Shown here in pieces: positions 27,304 through 36,540 of a stretch of DNA of 64,000 nucleotides. The translations under genes were made by a program, and so were the position numbers. Every line of letters starts with the position of its first letter. Positions within the stretch are counted from its first letter, which is position 1. This DNA comes from Bacteroides salyersiae WAL 10018 = DSM 18765 = JCM 12988. GTDB taxonomy: Bacteria > Bacteroidota > Bacteroidia > Bacteroidales > Bacteroidaceae. The stretch is from positions 990,693 through 1,054,692 of the forward strand of contig NZ_KB905466.1 in assembly GCF_000381365.1 (NCBI RefSeq). Reading direction: 5' to 3'. The notes below the pieces were generated by a model. It was given only the letters and a program-made list of their open reading frames with translations. It searched no databases and was not told the DNA's origin.

Positions 27304-29868
27304 ATGCAAAAAACGATTATTTTTCTGCTCTTAATATTAAAATCGATACTACTTGAATCACAAAATATTTCATCCGGATTATATTTTGCCGCCCATAGTG
27401 CCATTAAAGAAGAGAGGACTTCTTTAACACTGTCTCCCGATTTTGATGCCTCAAAAGGCTTTACACTGGATTTCGACATTAAGTTCAGATCAGAAGAACA
27501 TAATTACGGATATGTCTTCAGAATCATAATTGATGACGAAAGAAGTTTCGATTTAATAGCCAATATCACCCCGGGAAAGAAAACGTTGAATCTGATAGAA
27601 GGTAACAATGTCTATCTGGCTCTCGACGAAGAGCTGCTCAAGCAATATACATGGAACAAATGGGTGCATATCCGATGTTCCATTTATCCGGACAGTCTCC
27701 GGCTTATTTTCGATAACGAAGCACTGCAGGACCAGTATGAACCCATAAATATCAAAAACGTGAAATTCTATTTCGGATATTCCGATCACGAAAAATTTCA
27801 CTCTTCGGACGTTCCTCCGATGTCTATACGTAATATAAAAATTACAAATGACAAAAATACAACAATTGCATACTGGCCACTGAAAGAACATCAGCCATAC
27901 TCCTGTTCGGACAGCCTGCATCACATTCCGGCCAAAGTAACCAATCCCACATGGGAGATAAACAAACATACCAAATGGGTAAAAGAAAAAACATTGGAGT
28001 TGCCGATATATACACAAATCTGTCATGCTCCTTCGAAAGGCGCCATCTACTTTGCCAATAGTTCATCTGTTCTCGCCTATTCGACTACCGACAACACACT
28101 GAATACGATTTATCCTGTTCACGGAGTTCCATATACGGAAATAAACAACCAACTTATTTACCATCCGTATTACAATGAGTTATGGTCATATGATTTCGAT
28201 ACCCCGCAATGGATATCCATTTTCAATTTTGAGAACAAAACATGGACAAACGATGACCGTGTAATAAAGAATCCGGAGTATTCGCAACACAATGCTTTTA
28301 TATCCCCCTATGATTCCTGCCTGTATATCTTTGGCGGATACGGCAACTATCGGTATAAGAACCAGATACGCAAAAAGAACCGTATACAGGATAATTGGAA
28401 AACAGTGTCGTATAGTGAAGAAATACCTCCGCGTTATCTGAGCGGATCAGGCTATAAAAACAAAGATACGTTGCTGATATTCGGTGGATGCGGCAACCCA
28501 CAAGGGAAACAGGAGTTAGGGGTCGTCAATTACTACGATCTCTATGCAATAGACATCAATACATTCAAAACCAATAAATTATGGTCTATTCCCGGCGATG
28601 CAAAAAATTTCGTTATCGGTAATAACATTGTTGTAGATGAGAAAAACAATAAGCTGTATGCCTTATGTTTTCCGAACGACTGCTCGAACAGCTACATCCT
28701 ATTAAGATCTTTCGACCTGGATAGCGGAAAGAACAGCACGAACTATGCAGATACCATTCCTTTCTCCTTTAACGATGTAAATTCATTCTGCACACTTTAT
28801 TACGATTCATTACAGTCACAACTATATGCAGTGACCAATTATAATCACAACAATCAATCAAACATTGACATTTATTCATTGGCTTACCCGCCTTTAAAAA
28901 TAGAAGATACGCTGCAAGCAGATACAGAACGTAAAGCATATTCTGCATTAACAAAATTCTTTATAGGGCTGGGAATCTGCATGATTGCAGGTATGGGTTG
29001 TATCTACTTCTGTTACCGGAAAAGAAGAAAAAAAGGAAGTTTTTCTCCCGATTCTCCAACCACTACAGCCACAGACGGTCTCCACGAAGAAACTTCGGAA
29101 GAAGAAAGTTACAAGCCCCAGCCAACAGCTCACAAAAAATCATCTATTCTTTTTCTGGACGGATTTCAAGTATGGGACAAAGATGGAACAGATATCACCA
29201 AATCATTCACTCCCATCTTGAAACAGTTGCTGATTCTCATCATATTATACAGCGTGAATAATAAGAAAGGTATTTCGAACGTCACTCTGCGGGAACTGCT
29301 TTGGTTTGATAAAATGGATGAAAGTGCCCAAAACAACCGACGGGTGAACATTCGGAAACTAAAACTCTTACTGGAAAAACTGGATGGTGCCGAACTTGTG
29401 AAAGAAAGTACCTATTGGTCTGTCAAGTTTACTCAAACTTACTGCGACTATATAGAAGTATGTAACTTTATAGACAGAGTAAAAAAAAATGAACCGATCA
29501 CAGCAGCCAACATCCATGATCTGCCTTTAAACTTGCTATCAGGTCAATTATTACCATACGTTCAAACAGACTGGCTGGATTCTTTCAAGTCCAATTATGC
29601 CAATTCCGTATTGGACGCGGCAATCAGCCTATCCAAACAAGACTATATAAAGGAAAACAATGAATTACTAATTCAGATAGCCAACAGCATGTTTGCGCAT
29701 GATAAAACAGACGAATATGCGTTAATTCTCAAATGCCAGGCACTGTATAAAAATGGCAGAACCAGCTTGGCCAAAACCACATTCGACACATTCTGCAATG
29801 AATATAAAGCAATGCTGAATACGGATTATTCAAAAACATTCAATGAAGTAATCAATTGTCAACTATAA
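27304..29868 (+). CDS. Membrane one-component regulator: LamG/kelch exterior, SARP-type (wHTH + BTAD) cytoplasmic output
   Basis: The ATG at 27304 gives 854 residues with a signal peptide (MQKTIIFLLLILKSILLESQ); the open frame continues 41 codons upstream without a plausible start. Residues about 25-190 look like a LamG/concanavalin-type sandwich (FTLDFDIKFRS, WNKWVHIRCSIYPDSLRLIFDNE). Residues about 240-535 carry kelch-like blades (LYIFGGYGNYRYKNQIRKK, LLIFGGCGNPQGKQELG). One helix (about 552-572, FFIGLGICMIAGMGCIYFCY) is followed by a basic stop-transfer stretch. From about 610 a winged-helix domain (SFTPILKQLLILIILYSVN, RRVNIRKLKLLLEKL) leads into a BTAD/TPR-like domain (GQLLPYVQTDWLDSF, YALILKCQALYKNGRTSLA). 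This is SARP output architecture on a transmembrane sensor. It is divergent from the PUL and probably controls it; that role is inferred. Confidence 0.75.
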   Translation: MQKTIIFLLLILKSILLESQNISSGLYFAAHSAIKEERTSLTLSPDFDASKGFTLDFDIKFRSEEHNYGYVFRIIIDDERSFDLIANITPGKKTLNLIEGNNVYLALDEELLKQYTWNKWVHIRCSIYPDSLRLIFDNEALQDQYEPINIKNVKFYFGYSDHEKFHSSDVPPMSIRNIKITNDKNTTIAYWPLKEHQPYSCSDSLHHIPAKVTNPTWEINKHTKWVKEKTLELPIYTQICHAPSKGAIYFANSSSVLAYSTTDNTLNTIYPVHGVPYTEINNQLIYHPYYNELWSYDFDTPQWISIFNFENKTWTNDDRVIKNPEYSQHNAFISPYDSCLYIFGGYGNYRYKNQIRKKNRIQDNWKTVSYSEEIPPRYLSGSGYKNKDTLLIFGGCGNPQGKQELGVVNYYDLYAIDINTFKTNKLWSIPGDAKNFVIGNNIVVDEKNNKLYALCFPNDCSNSYILLRSFDLDSGKNSTNYADTIPFSFNDVNSFCTLYYDSLQSQLYAVTNYNHNNQSNIDIYSLAYPPLKIEDTLQADTERKAYSALTKFFIGLGICMIAGMGCIYFCYRKRRKKGSFSPDSPTTTATDGLHEETSEEESYKPQPTAHKKSSILFLDGFQVWDKDGTDITKSFTPILKQLLILIILYSVNNKKGISNVTLRELLWFDKMDESAQNNRRVNIRKLKLLLEKLDGAELVKESTYWSVKFTQTYCDYIEVCNFIDRVKKNEPITAANIHDLPLNLLSGQLLPYVQTDWLDSFKSNYANSVLDAAISLSKQDYIKENNELLIQIANSMFAHDKTDEYALILKCQALYKNGRTSLAKTTFDTFCNEYKAMLNTDYSKTFNEVINCQL

Positions 29869-29895
29869 TCTCAGTCTGGCATAAAAGCCCATAAA

Positions 29896-29936
29896 AAAAC
29901 GTATGCTCTTGTTTTGCAGACAAGAGCATACGTTTT
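29896..29936 (+). terminator. Strong 17-bp hairpin terminator, probably bidirectional
   Basis: Arms 29896-29912 and 29920-29936 pair perfectly (17 bp, 7-nt loop) with A residues on the left and T residues on the right. It lies 27 bp after the regulator stop and before the convergent MarC-type gene, so it can serve both strands. Confidence 0.85.
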
Positions 29937-30035
29937 ACTGACAAAATATTTCCAAATGCTTATTTAAAAGTTCTATTTTCCTCTTAAACAAGACTCTGTT
30001 TTCTAAAACGAAAGATTCTTCGGAAAGATTCCTTT

Positions 30036-30641
30036 TTATGGCAAATGCTTCTGCAACGCCTCTACCATCAAGGTTATATTACTCATAAACAGCTTTACGG
30101 AAATAGCTAACAAAATAATCCCGAAAAACTTACGAATGATATAAATACCGCCTTTTCCAAGAAAACGCTCTACCCGCCCTGTCATACTCACCACAAAATA
30201 CACCCAAATCATATTCAGCACCAAGGCTATGATGATATTAACACTGGCATATTCCGCACGCAATGACAACAGAGTAGTAAAAGCACCGGCACCGGCCAAA
30301 AGCGGAAAGACAAGCGGCACCAATGTAGCTTCTTTAATGGGTCCCTGATTCTTGAATATTTCGACATCGAGAATCATCTCCAAAGACATCAGGAATATGA
30401 CGAAAGCACCGGCCACAGCAAAAGACTCGATATCTACATGAAAAAGCTTCAACATCATATCGCCGGCATAAAAGAATCCGATCAGCAGAACGAATGAAAT
30501 TACGGTTGCCTTCATTGCGTTTACATCTTTTCCTTTCTCCTTCAAATTGATTATGATTGGAATAGAGCCTATAATATCGATTACAGCAAACAATACGATA
30601 AACGCACTGATCATCTGTTGAAAATTAAAATCTGCAAACAT
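30036..30641 (-). CDS. MarC-family integral membrane protein
   Basis: A 201-residue, six-helix membrane protein: [24 protein letters not shown] at the N-terminus, then [23 protein letters not shown] and a C-terminal helix pair after [11 protein letters not shown]. This matches the MarC/UPF0056 family in length and layout. Despite the family name, a drug-resistance function is not supported for most members; the function is unknown. The start at 30641 has an unusually good Shine-Dalgarno (GGAGGAAAT) for Bacteroides. It is divergent from the Crp/Fnr gene. Confidence 0.85.
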   Translation of the reverse strand: MFADFNFQQMISAFIVLFAVIDIIGSIPIIINLKEKGKDVNAMKATVISFVLLIGFFYAGDMMLKLFHVDIESFAVAGAFVIFLMSLEMILDVEIFKNQGPIKEATLVPLVFPLLAGAGAFTTLLSLRAEYASVNIIIALVLNMIWVYFVVSMTGRVERFLGKGGIYIIRKFFGIILLAISVKLFMSNITLMVEALQKHLP

Positions 30642-30838
30642 ATTTCCTCCTTTCTTTTATGGCAAAGATAATCTATTTTTATGCATTTCGCAATATTTCT
30701 TTTCTTGAATCAGAAACAGTTTTGATTCAAAAAAAGAAATCCTATAAAATCAAAACAGTTTCTCAGTACGTTCAATTAAGAAATAATAAAAAAAACAAAA
30801 AGAGTACCGGAATGGTTACAGCAAGCTTTGATTATAGT

Positions 30839-30846
30839 TACATTTG
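30839..30846 (+). promoter_or_regulatory. -7 box upstream of the Crp/Fnr gene
   Basis: TACATTTG matches TAnnTTTG and ends 25 bp before the ATG at 30872. It supports the shorter start chosen for that gene, because it lies inside the longer open frame. No clear -33 TTTG is present. Confidence 0.5.
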
Positions 30847-30871
30847 TCTCAAATTTAGAAGATTACACTAT

Positions 30872-31558
30872 ATGGAGACGATGTTTGACACTTTGCTGCA
30901 ATTGCCTTTATTCCAAGGGCTTTGCCATGAAGATTTTACAAATATACTGGAGAAAGTAAAACTGCATTTCACTAAGCATAAAGCCGGAGATGTGATTGTA
31001 AAAAGCGGAACTCCGTGTGATAAATTAATCTTTTTACTAAAAGGGGAAATATCCTTGCAAACCACTTCGAAAGATGGATTTCTTACTTTTATAGAACATG
31101 TAGAAGCTCCTTATGTCATTGAGCCACATGCTTTATTCGGTATGAATCTGAGTTATGTATCTTCTTATGTAGCCCGTACAGAAGCACATTCCATAAGTAT
31201 CAGCAAATCTTTTGTTCTTTCCAATCTGCTCAAATATGATATATTCCGCCTTAATTACATGAATATCATCAGTAATCGGGCACAAAACATGCACGCCCGC
31301 TTATGGGAAAAAGCACCTGTGGATATTGAAGATAAAATTATCCGGTTCATACTTACCCATACGGAAAAACCGATAGGTGAAAAGATTATGAAAATCAAGA
31401 TGGACGATTTCGCCCGTTGTGTCGATGATGCACGGTTAAATGTATCCAGAACTCTAAACACCTTGCAAGAACAGGAACTGTTGAAACTGCACCGGAAAGA
31501 AATCATTATTCCGGATGTTGCAAAGCTTGCCATGTGGAATGAAGAAAGACAGAAATAA
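30872..31558 (+). CDS. Crp/Fnr-family transcriptional regulator
   Basis: The ATG at 30872 ([17 protein letters not shown]) is preferred over the frame's opening at 30659 because that 71-residue extension is Lys/Asn-rich, unlike the family, and overlaps a promoter-like box. The 228-residue protein has a cyclic-nucleotide-binding-type barrel (residues about 10-120: [27 protein letters not shown]) and a C-terminal helix-turn-helix ([28 protein letters not shown]). The full set of cAMP-contact residues of E. coli Crp is not evident and no Fnr-type cysteine cluster is seen, so the ligand is unknown. Such regulators are common in Bacteroides core genomes. Confidence 0.85.
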   Translation: METMFDTLLQLPLFQGLCHEDFTNILEKVKLHFTKHKAGDVIVKSGTPCDKLIFLLKGEISLQTTSKDGFLTFIEHVEAPYVIEPHALFGMNLSYVSSYVARTEAHSISISKSFVLSNLLKYDIFRLNYMNIISNRAQNMHARLWEKAPVDIEDKIIRFILTHTEKPIGEKIMKIKMDDFARCVDDARLNVSRTLNTLQEQELLKLHRKEIIIPDVAKLAMWNEERQK

Positions 31559-31620
31559 AGGCGGTTTCCAATAAAGCCGACACGACAAAACGACAATCGC
31601 ATTCTTTAAATAAATACAAT

Positions 31621-32268
31621 ATGAAAAAAATCATTCTGCTTGTTGCACTGACAAGCCTGTCTTTCATAATAAAAGCACAAACCTGTTTTGGAGTTCACAC
31701 GGGATTAAATTACTCTACCTTTTCGGAAATTAAGGAACTGACAGATAATTCGCCTTATCTCTGCGGATTACATCTTGGTGTTTTTATGAATTACAGAATA
31801 AATAACATCATCGATTTTCAACCCGAAATAAATTATGCACAAAAAGGCTATAAATGGAGCATCGACTACACAACCTTCCCTAATGATATTTCCAAAAAGA
31901 TAAGAATAAATTTCAAATACAATTTCATTGAAATTCCTGCATTATTCAAATTCTTCATCGGTCAGAATTTTAATATCAGTATAGGCCCCCAGTTAGACTT
32001 GTGTTTAAATAGAAAGATTGCAGTAAAAGAAGGAGAAGAAGTTGTCAATGAAGGTCAGAATGGCAAAGGGTATTATCCTGGCTATCATCGTATCAGTCTT
32101 TCATTAACCGGAGGTATAGGATATGATTTCAAAAATGGAATCATGTTATCTGCCAGATACAGCAACGGGCTTACTTCAATAGACAAAGATAACATGTCGT
32201 CCAGAACAAGCAGAAACTTTCTGTTCGCCATAGGATATAAAATATTTAAGTTACCATCCAAAAAATAA
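31621..32268 (+). CDS. Small outer-membrane beta-barrel protein (PorT-like)
   Basis: A 215-residue exported protein (signal peptide to IIKAQ) with alternating hydrophobic strands typical of the outer-membrane barrel family OMP_b-brl_2: TCFGVHTGLNYSTFS, IDFQPEINYAQKGYKW, FNISIGPQLDLCLN, SLSLTGGIGYDFKNGIMLSARYSNGL, terminating in FLFAIGYKIFKL. It has about eight strands. Function unknown. It starts 62 bp after the Crp/Fnr gene on the same strand, so co-transcription is possible. Confidence 0.8.
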   Translation: MKKIILLVALTSLSFIIKAQTCFGVHTGLNYSTFSEIKELTDNSPYLCGLHLGVFMNYRINNIIDFQPEINYAQKGYKWSIDYTTFPNDISKKIRINFKYNFIEIPALFKFFIGQNFNISIGPQLDLCLNRKIAVKEGEEVVNEGQNGKGYYPGYHRISLSLTGGIGYDFKNGIMLSARYSNGLTSIDKDNMSSRTSRNFLFAIGYKIFKLPSKK

Positions 32269-32282
32269 AATCAGTTATACAA

Positions 32283-32320
32283 AAAAATCAGCTATTCACT
32301 TTTGCAAACAGCTGATTTTT
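32283..32320 (+). terminator. Hairpin terminator between barrel gene and guaA
   Basis: AAAAATCAGCT (32283-32293) pairs with AGCTGATTTTT (32310-32320) around a 16-nt loop, with A and T runs on the two flanks, so it can act for both convergent genes. Confidence 0.75.
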
Positions 32321-32361
32321 CATGCTCTGAAGAGAGATTATATTGATAATCAAAAGTTTTC

Positions 32362-33885
32362 TTATTCCCACTCAATAGTTGCAGGCGGTTTGGAACTGAT
32401 ATCATAGGTTACACGATTCACCCCTTTTACCTTATTTATTATATCGTTGGAAACTTTACCCAAAAAGTCGTAAGGTAAATGTGCCCAATCGGCAGTCATC
32501 GCATCGGTAGATGTCACGGCACGCAAAGCAACAGCTCTTTCATAAGTACGCTCATCTCCCATCACACCCACAGACTGAACCGGCAGCAAGATTACACCTG
32601 CCTGCCATACCTGGTCATACAATCCCCAATCTCTCAATCCCTGAATAAAAATATCATCGGCATCTTGCAGGATACGTACTTTTTCCGGAGTAATATCCCC
32701 CAAAATACGTACTGCCAATCCTGGACCCGGGAACGGATGACGCGTAATCAAATGTTCGGGCATCCCCAACTCACGACCTACACGGCGAACTTCATCCTTA
32801 AACAACAAGCGAAGCGGTTCGCACAGTTTAAGATGCATCTTTTCGGGCAATCCGCCTACATTGTGATGACTCTTGATCACCGTACCCGTGATAGACAACG
32901 ACTCGATGCAATCGGGATAAATAGTTCCTTGTGCCAACCATTTCACATCTTTCAATTTATGAGCTTCCGCATCAAATACATCGATAAAACCTTTACCTAT
33001 TATCTTGCGTTTACGTTCCGGCTCGGTAATACCTTCCAATTCCGCAAAAAACTTAGCACTGGCATCCACACCGATTACATTCAAACCGAGACACTCATAA
33101 TCGTGCATCACATTCTTGAACTCGTTTTTACGAAGCATACCGTGATCCACAAAGATACAAGTCAGATTCTTACCGATCGCCTTATTCAGCAAAACAGCAG
33201 CTACCGAAGAATCCACTCCGCCGCTCAAACCCAACACAACCTTGTCATCACCCAACTGTGCCTTCAGCTCGGCAACCGTACTTTCGATGAACGAAGCCGG
33301 AGACCAGTCCTGTTTGCAACCGCAAACATCCACTACGAAATTTTTCAGAATCTGCGTACCGTCTTCACTGTGGTATACCTCCGGATGGAACTGCACGCCC
33401 CACACCTGTTCACCCTCAATCTGATAAGCAGCAATTTCCACTTTGTCGGTAGAAGCGATCTTCTTGAAGTTTGAAGGAATAGCCGTAATCGTATCTCCAT
33501 GGCTCATCCACACCTGAGTATTTTCTTTCACCCCTTTGAACAAAACATTGTCCTTACAGAAAGAAGTCAGATGTGCACGGCCATACTCACGCGTACCAGC
33601 CGGTTCTACTTTCCCGCCATTGGTATAGGCCATAAACTGCGCACCGTAGCAAATACCCAAAATAGGATATTTACCCCGTATCTCGCTCAAATCTACCTTG
33701 AACGCGCTTTCATCATATACCGAGAAAGGACTTCCGGAAAGAATCACACCTTTTACACTTTCATCTCCTTTGGGAAATTTGTTGTAGGGAACAATTTCAC
33801 AATACGTATCCAGCTCGCGTACACGACGACCGATAAGCTGCGTAGTCTGCGACCCGAAATCAAGGATTATTATTTTTTCCTGCAT
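32362..33885 (-). CDS. guaA: GMP synthase (glutamine-hydrolysing)
   Basis: A 507-residue cytosolic enzyme converting XMP to GMP with ATP and glutamine. The class-I glutamine amidotransferase domain occupies residues 1-195 with nucleophile Cys in GICYGAQ (about 78) and the His/Glu pair in FHPEV. The ATP pyrophosphatase domain starts with the P-loop GLSGGVDSS (about 220), and the dimerization domain ends in the typical [15 protein letters not shown]. Length and motifs are complete. It is transcribed alone; a TACTTTTG box lies 32 bp upstream of its start. Confidence 0.98.
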   Translation of the reverse strand: MQEKIIILDFGSQTTQLIGRRVRELDTYCEIVPYNKFPKGDESVKGVILSGSPFSVYDESAFKVDLSEIRGKYPILGICYGAQFMAYTNGGKVEPAGTREYGRAHLTSFCKDNVLFKGVKENTQVWMSHGDTITAIPSNFKKIASTDKVEIAAYQIEGEQVWGVQFHPEVYHSEDGTQILKNFVVDVCGCKQDWSPASFIESTVAELKAQLGDDKVVLGLSGGVDSSVAAVLLNKAIGKNLTCIFVDHGMLRKNEFKNVMHDYECLGLNVIGVDASAKFFAELEGITEPERKRKIIGKGFIDVFDAEAHKLKDVKWLAQGTIYPDCIESLSITGTVIKSHHNVGGLPEKMHLKLCEPLRLLFKDEVRRVGRELGMPEHLITRHPFPGPGLAVRILGDITPEKVRILQDADDIFIQGLRDWGLYDQVWQAGVILLPVQSVGVMGDERTYERAVALRAVTSTDAMTADWAHLPYDFLGKVSNDIINKVKGVNRVTYDISSKPPATIEWE

Positions 33886-33916
33886 ATAAATGGTTGGATT
33901 TTGAATAAATTATCTG

Positions 33917-33924
33917 CAAAAGTA
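33917..33924 (-). promoter_or_regulatory. -7 box of the guaA promoter
   Basis: The minus strand reads TACTTTTG, a perfect TAnnTTTG match, 32 bp upstream of the guaA ATG. No riboswitch-like structure is evident in the short leader. Confidence 0.6.
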
Positions 33925-34007
33925 TAAAAAACTATGCAATCTACTTGAACAAATAGTAAGAATTTCTATTCTTGCAGATAAAACAAGCCACAAAAAGTAC
34001 TAATACC

Positions 34008-34757
34008 ATGAAGAACTCCACCATTATACTATTGTTTACAGCCTGTATCGGATGCTCCGAACTCTTCCCGCTTTCTGCTCAGGAAACCAAGAAAGGAACA
34101 ATACCTGCAAAATGTATCACTTCTGAAAAGCAAATGCAACAATTAGAAGAATCGTTGAACAACATCAGTGCCGATTTACAAAAAAAAGAATTGGAGTTCA
34201 GTTGGTTACTTACTGAAAGATACCTGAATTATTGTGATAAAACCAACAAACACATTAATATTACCAAAGATGACTATCTGAAGATTCTGACTTTTGAAAG
34301 AAAGCCGGAAGATTTGAAAGTGTTAGAAGACACTTACGAAAATGCTAAAAAGGAACTGCAAGAACTCCTGAATTCAGATAAAGAATATACCAGATTATAT
34401 ACCTCACTCAAAGAGAGCGTCAACGAAGAAGCACGCAAACAAGCCAGTGCCGCTCTAAGCAATTATTACTCACGCCGTTGGAGTGACAATGAGACATACA
34501 AAAATTTACGGAACAAAGAACAAAAAACTCTCAGACAATATCGTATTGAAACAGTGCGTTATGCACTCAATGAATGCAAAGCCCAACAACAAGTCATGTC
34601 TACCCAATTCATTGATTACGGCGACCGGGAAAATATTCTGTCATCAGACTCTGCACTTAGACAACTGTCTGTAGAAATCAGATTACTAAAAGACCTGCAA
34701 CAAGAAACCATCCGGAAATACCAACAACTGAAATATAAAGTCAGCATTCCGGAGTAA
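34008..34757 (+). CDS. Exported coiled-coil protein, function unknown
   Basis: The ATG at 34008 gives MKNSTIILLFTACIGCSELF, a signal peptide with a possible lipobox (IGC, Cys 16), then LSAQ. The mature part of about 225 residues is Lys/Glu/Gln-rich and predicted helical, with heptad-like stretches (QMQQLEESLNNISADLQKKELEF; LKVLEDTYENAKKELQELL; LRQLSVEIRLLKDLQQETIRKYQQL). No family is recognised. It is between guaA and mscL, and neither neighbour gives a functional clue. The 12 upstream in-frame codons were not used. Confidence 0.6.
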   Translation: MKNSTIILLFTACIGCSELFPLSAQETKKGTIPAKCITSEKQMQQLEESLNNISADLQKKELEFSWLLTERYLNYCDKTNKHINITKDDYLKILTFERKPEDLKVLEDTYENAKKELQELLNSDKEYTRLYTSLKESVNEEARKQASAALSNYYSRRWSDNETYKNLRNKEQKTLRQYRIETVRYALNECKAQQQVMSTQFIDYGDRENILSSDSALRQLSVEIRLLKDLQQETIRKYQQLKYKVSIPE

Positions 34758-34773
34758 CCGTTTCGGTTTATAC

Positions 34774-35217
34774 TCATTTCTTATTTTGTTCTTTCAGCAG
34801 GTCACGTATCTCGGTCAACAGCACTTCTTCTTTCGTCGGAGCCGGTGGTGCGGGAGGGGTTGCAGGCGCAGCAGCCTCTTTCTTTGTGGTCAGTTTTGTC
34901 AGCAAACGTATAAATAAGAATATGGAAAAGGCAATGATCAAGAAATCAAAAGTAGCCTGCAAGAAGTTACCATAATTCAAGGTTACGGCAGCGATTTCTT
35001 TTCCATCCACCACTTCGGCCGGCTTCATCACCCATTTCAAATCCGTAAAGTTCACTCCGCCCACCAATAGACCGAGAGGAGGCATTATCACATCGGCAAC
35101 CACCGATGATACTATTTTACCAAACGCGCCGCCAATGATAACACCGACAGCCATATCGATTACATTTCCCTTCATGGCAAAAGCCTTAAAGTCCTGTAAA
35201 AAAGTACTCTTTCCCAT
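34774..35217 (-). CDS. mscL: Large-conductance mechanosensitive channel
   Basis: A 147-residue inner-membrane protein. The N-terminal helix and TM1 ([44 protein letters not shown]) are the MscL signature; TM2 is [22 protein letters not shown], followed by an Ala/Pro-rich linker ([13 protein letters not shown]) and the C-terminal bundle helix [12 protein letters not shown]. The pentameric channel opens under hypo-osmotic membrane tension. It is divergent from the GAPDH gene with a 141-bp spacer. Confidence 0.97.
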   Translation of the reverse strand: MGKSTFLQDFKAFAMKGNVIDMAVGVIIGGAFGKIVSSVVADVIMPPLGLLVGGVNFTDLKWVMKPAEVVDGKEIAAVTLNYGNFLQATFDFLIIAFSIFLFIRLLTKLTTKKEAAAPATPPAPPAPTKEEVLLTEIRDLLKEQNKK

Positions 35218-35268
35218 CTTTTTTTATATTTAATATTAATTTAATGTGCGAATATAAAAACATTTTCT

Positions 35269-35276
35269 TACTTTTG
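35269..35276 (+). promoter_or_regulatory. -7 box of the GAPDH promoter
   Basis: TACTTTTG matches the Bacteroides -7 consensus and gives a leader of about 75 nt before the ATG at 35359. The upstream AT-rich sequence could serve as an UP-like region; the -33 box is weak. Confidence 0.6.
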
Positions 35277-35295
35277 CACCGCATTTAAAAGATAA

Positions 35296-36360
<1,065 letters not shown>

Positions 36361-36384
36361 TCATTTACAATATGATTTTTCAAG

Positions 36385-36418
36385 AAGCTGCTTCGGGAGA
36401 CCGGAGCAGCTTTTTTTA
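36385..36418 (+). terminator. Rho-independent terminator of the GAPDH gene
   Basis: A 12-bp stem (36385-36396 with 36401-36412, one G-T pair) closed by a GAGA loop and followed by a T-run. It starts 25 bp after the stop codon. Confidence 0.92.
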
Positions 36419-36490
36419 TCCGGAAGCGAAATAAAATCAATACTTTGTTAAAAAGGGAACCATTCCTATCCTAAGTATCTACTATTTTAG

Positions 36491-36498
36491 TAATTTTG
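36491..36498 (+). promoter_or_regulatory. -7 box upstream of the M3 peptidase
   Basis: TAATTTTG matches TAnnTTTG and lies 42 bp before the ATG at 36541, after the GAPDH terminator, so the peptidase gene starts its own transcript. Confidence 0.5.
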
Positions 36499-36540
36499 TA
36501 GTTCATAAGCCATTAGTCGGCTTATTCTTATCAGATTCAC

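Noticed and set aside
27553-28026. 157-codon minus-strand frame opposite the regulator gene
   Set aside because: Cys/Phe-rich shadow frame inside the kelch/LamG-coding region; no ribosome-binding site or family match.
30659-30871. 71-residue N-terminal extension of the Crp/Fnr regulator
   Set aside because: The stretch is Lys/Asn-rich, unlike the family, and contains a TAnnTTTG box that fits a promoter for the start at 30872.
32479-33474. 331-codon open frame on the strand opposite guaA
   Set aside because: It lies wholly antisense to a complete guaA gene, has no recognisable family features and a composition typical of a mirrored coding frame.
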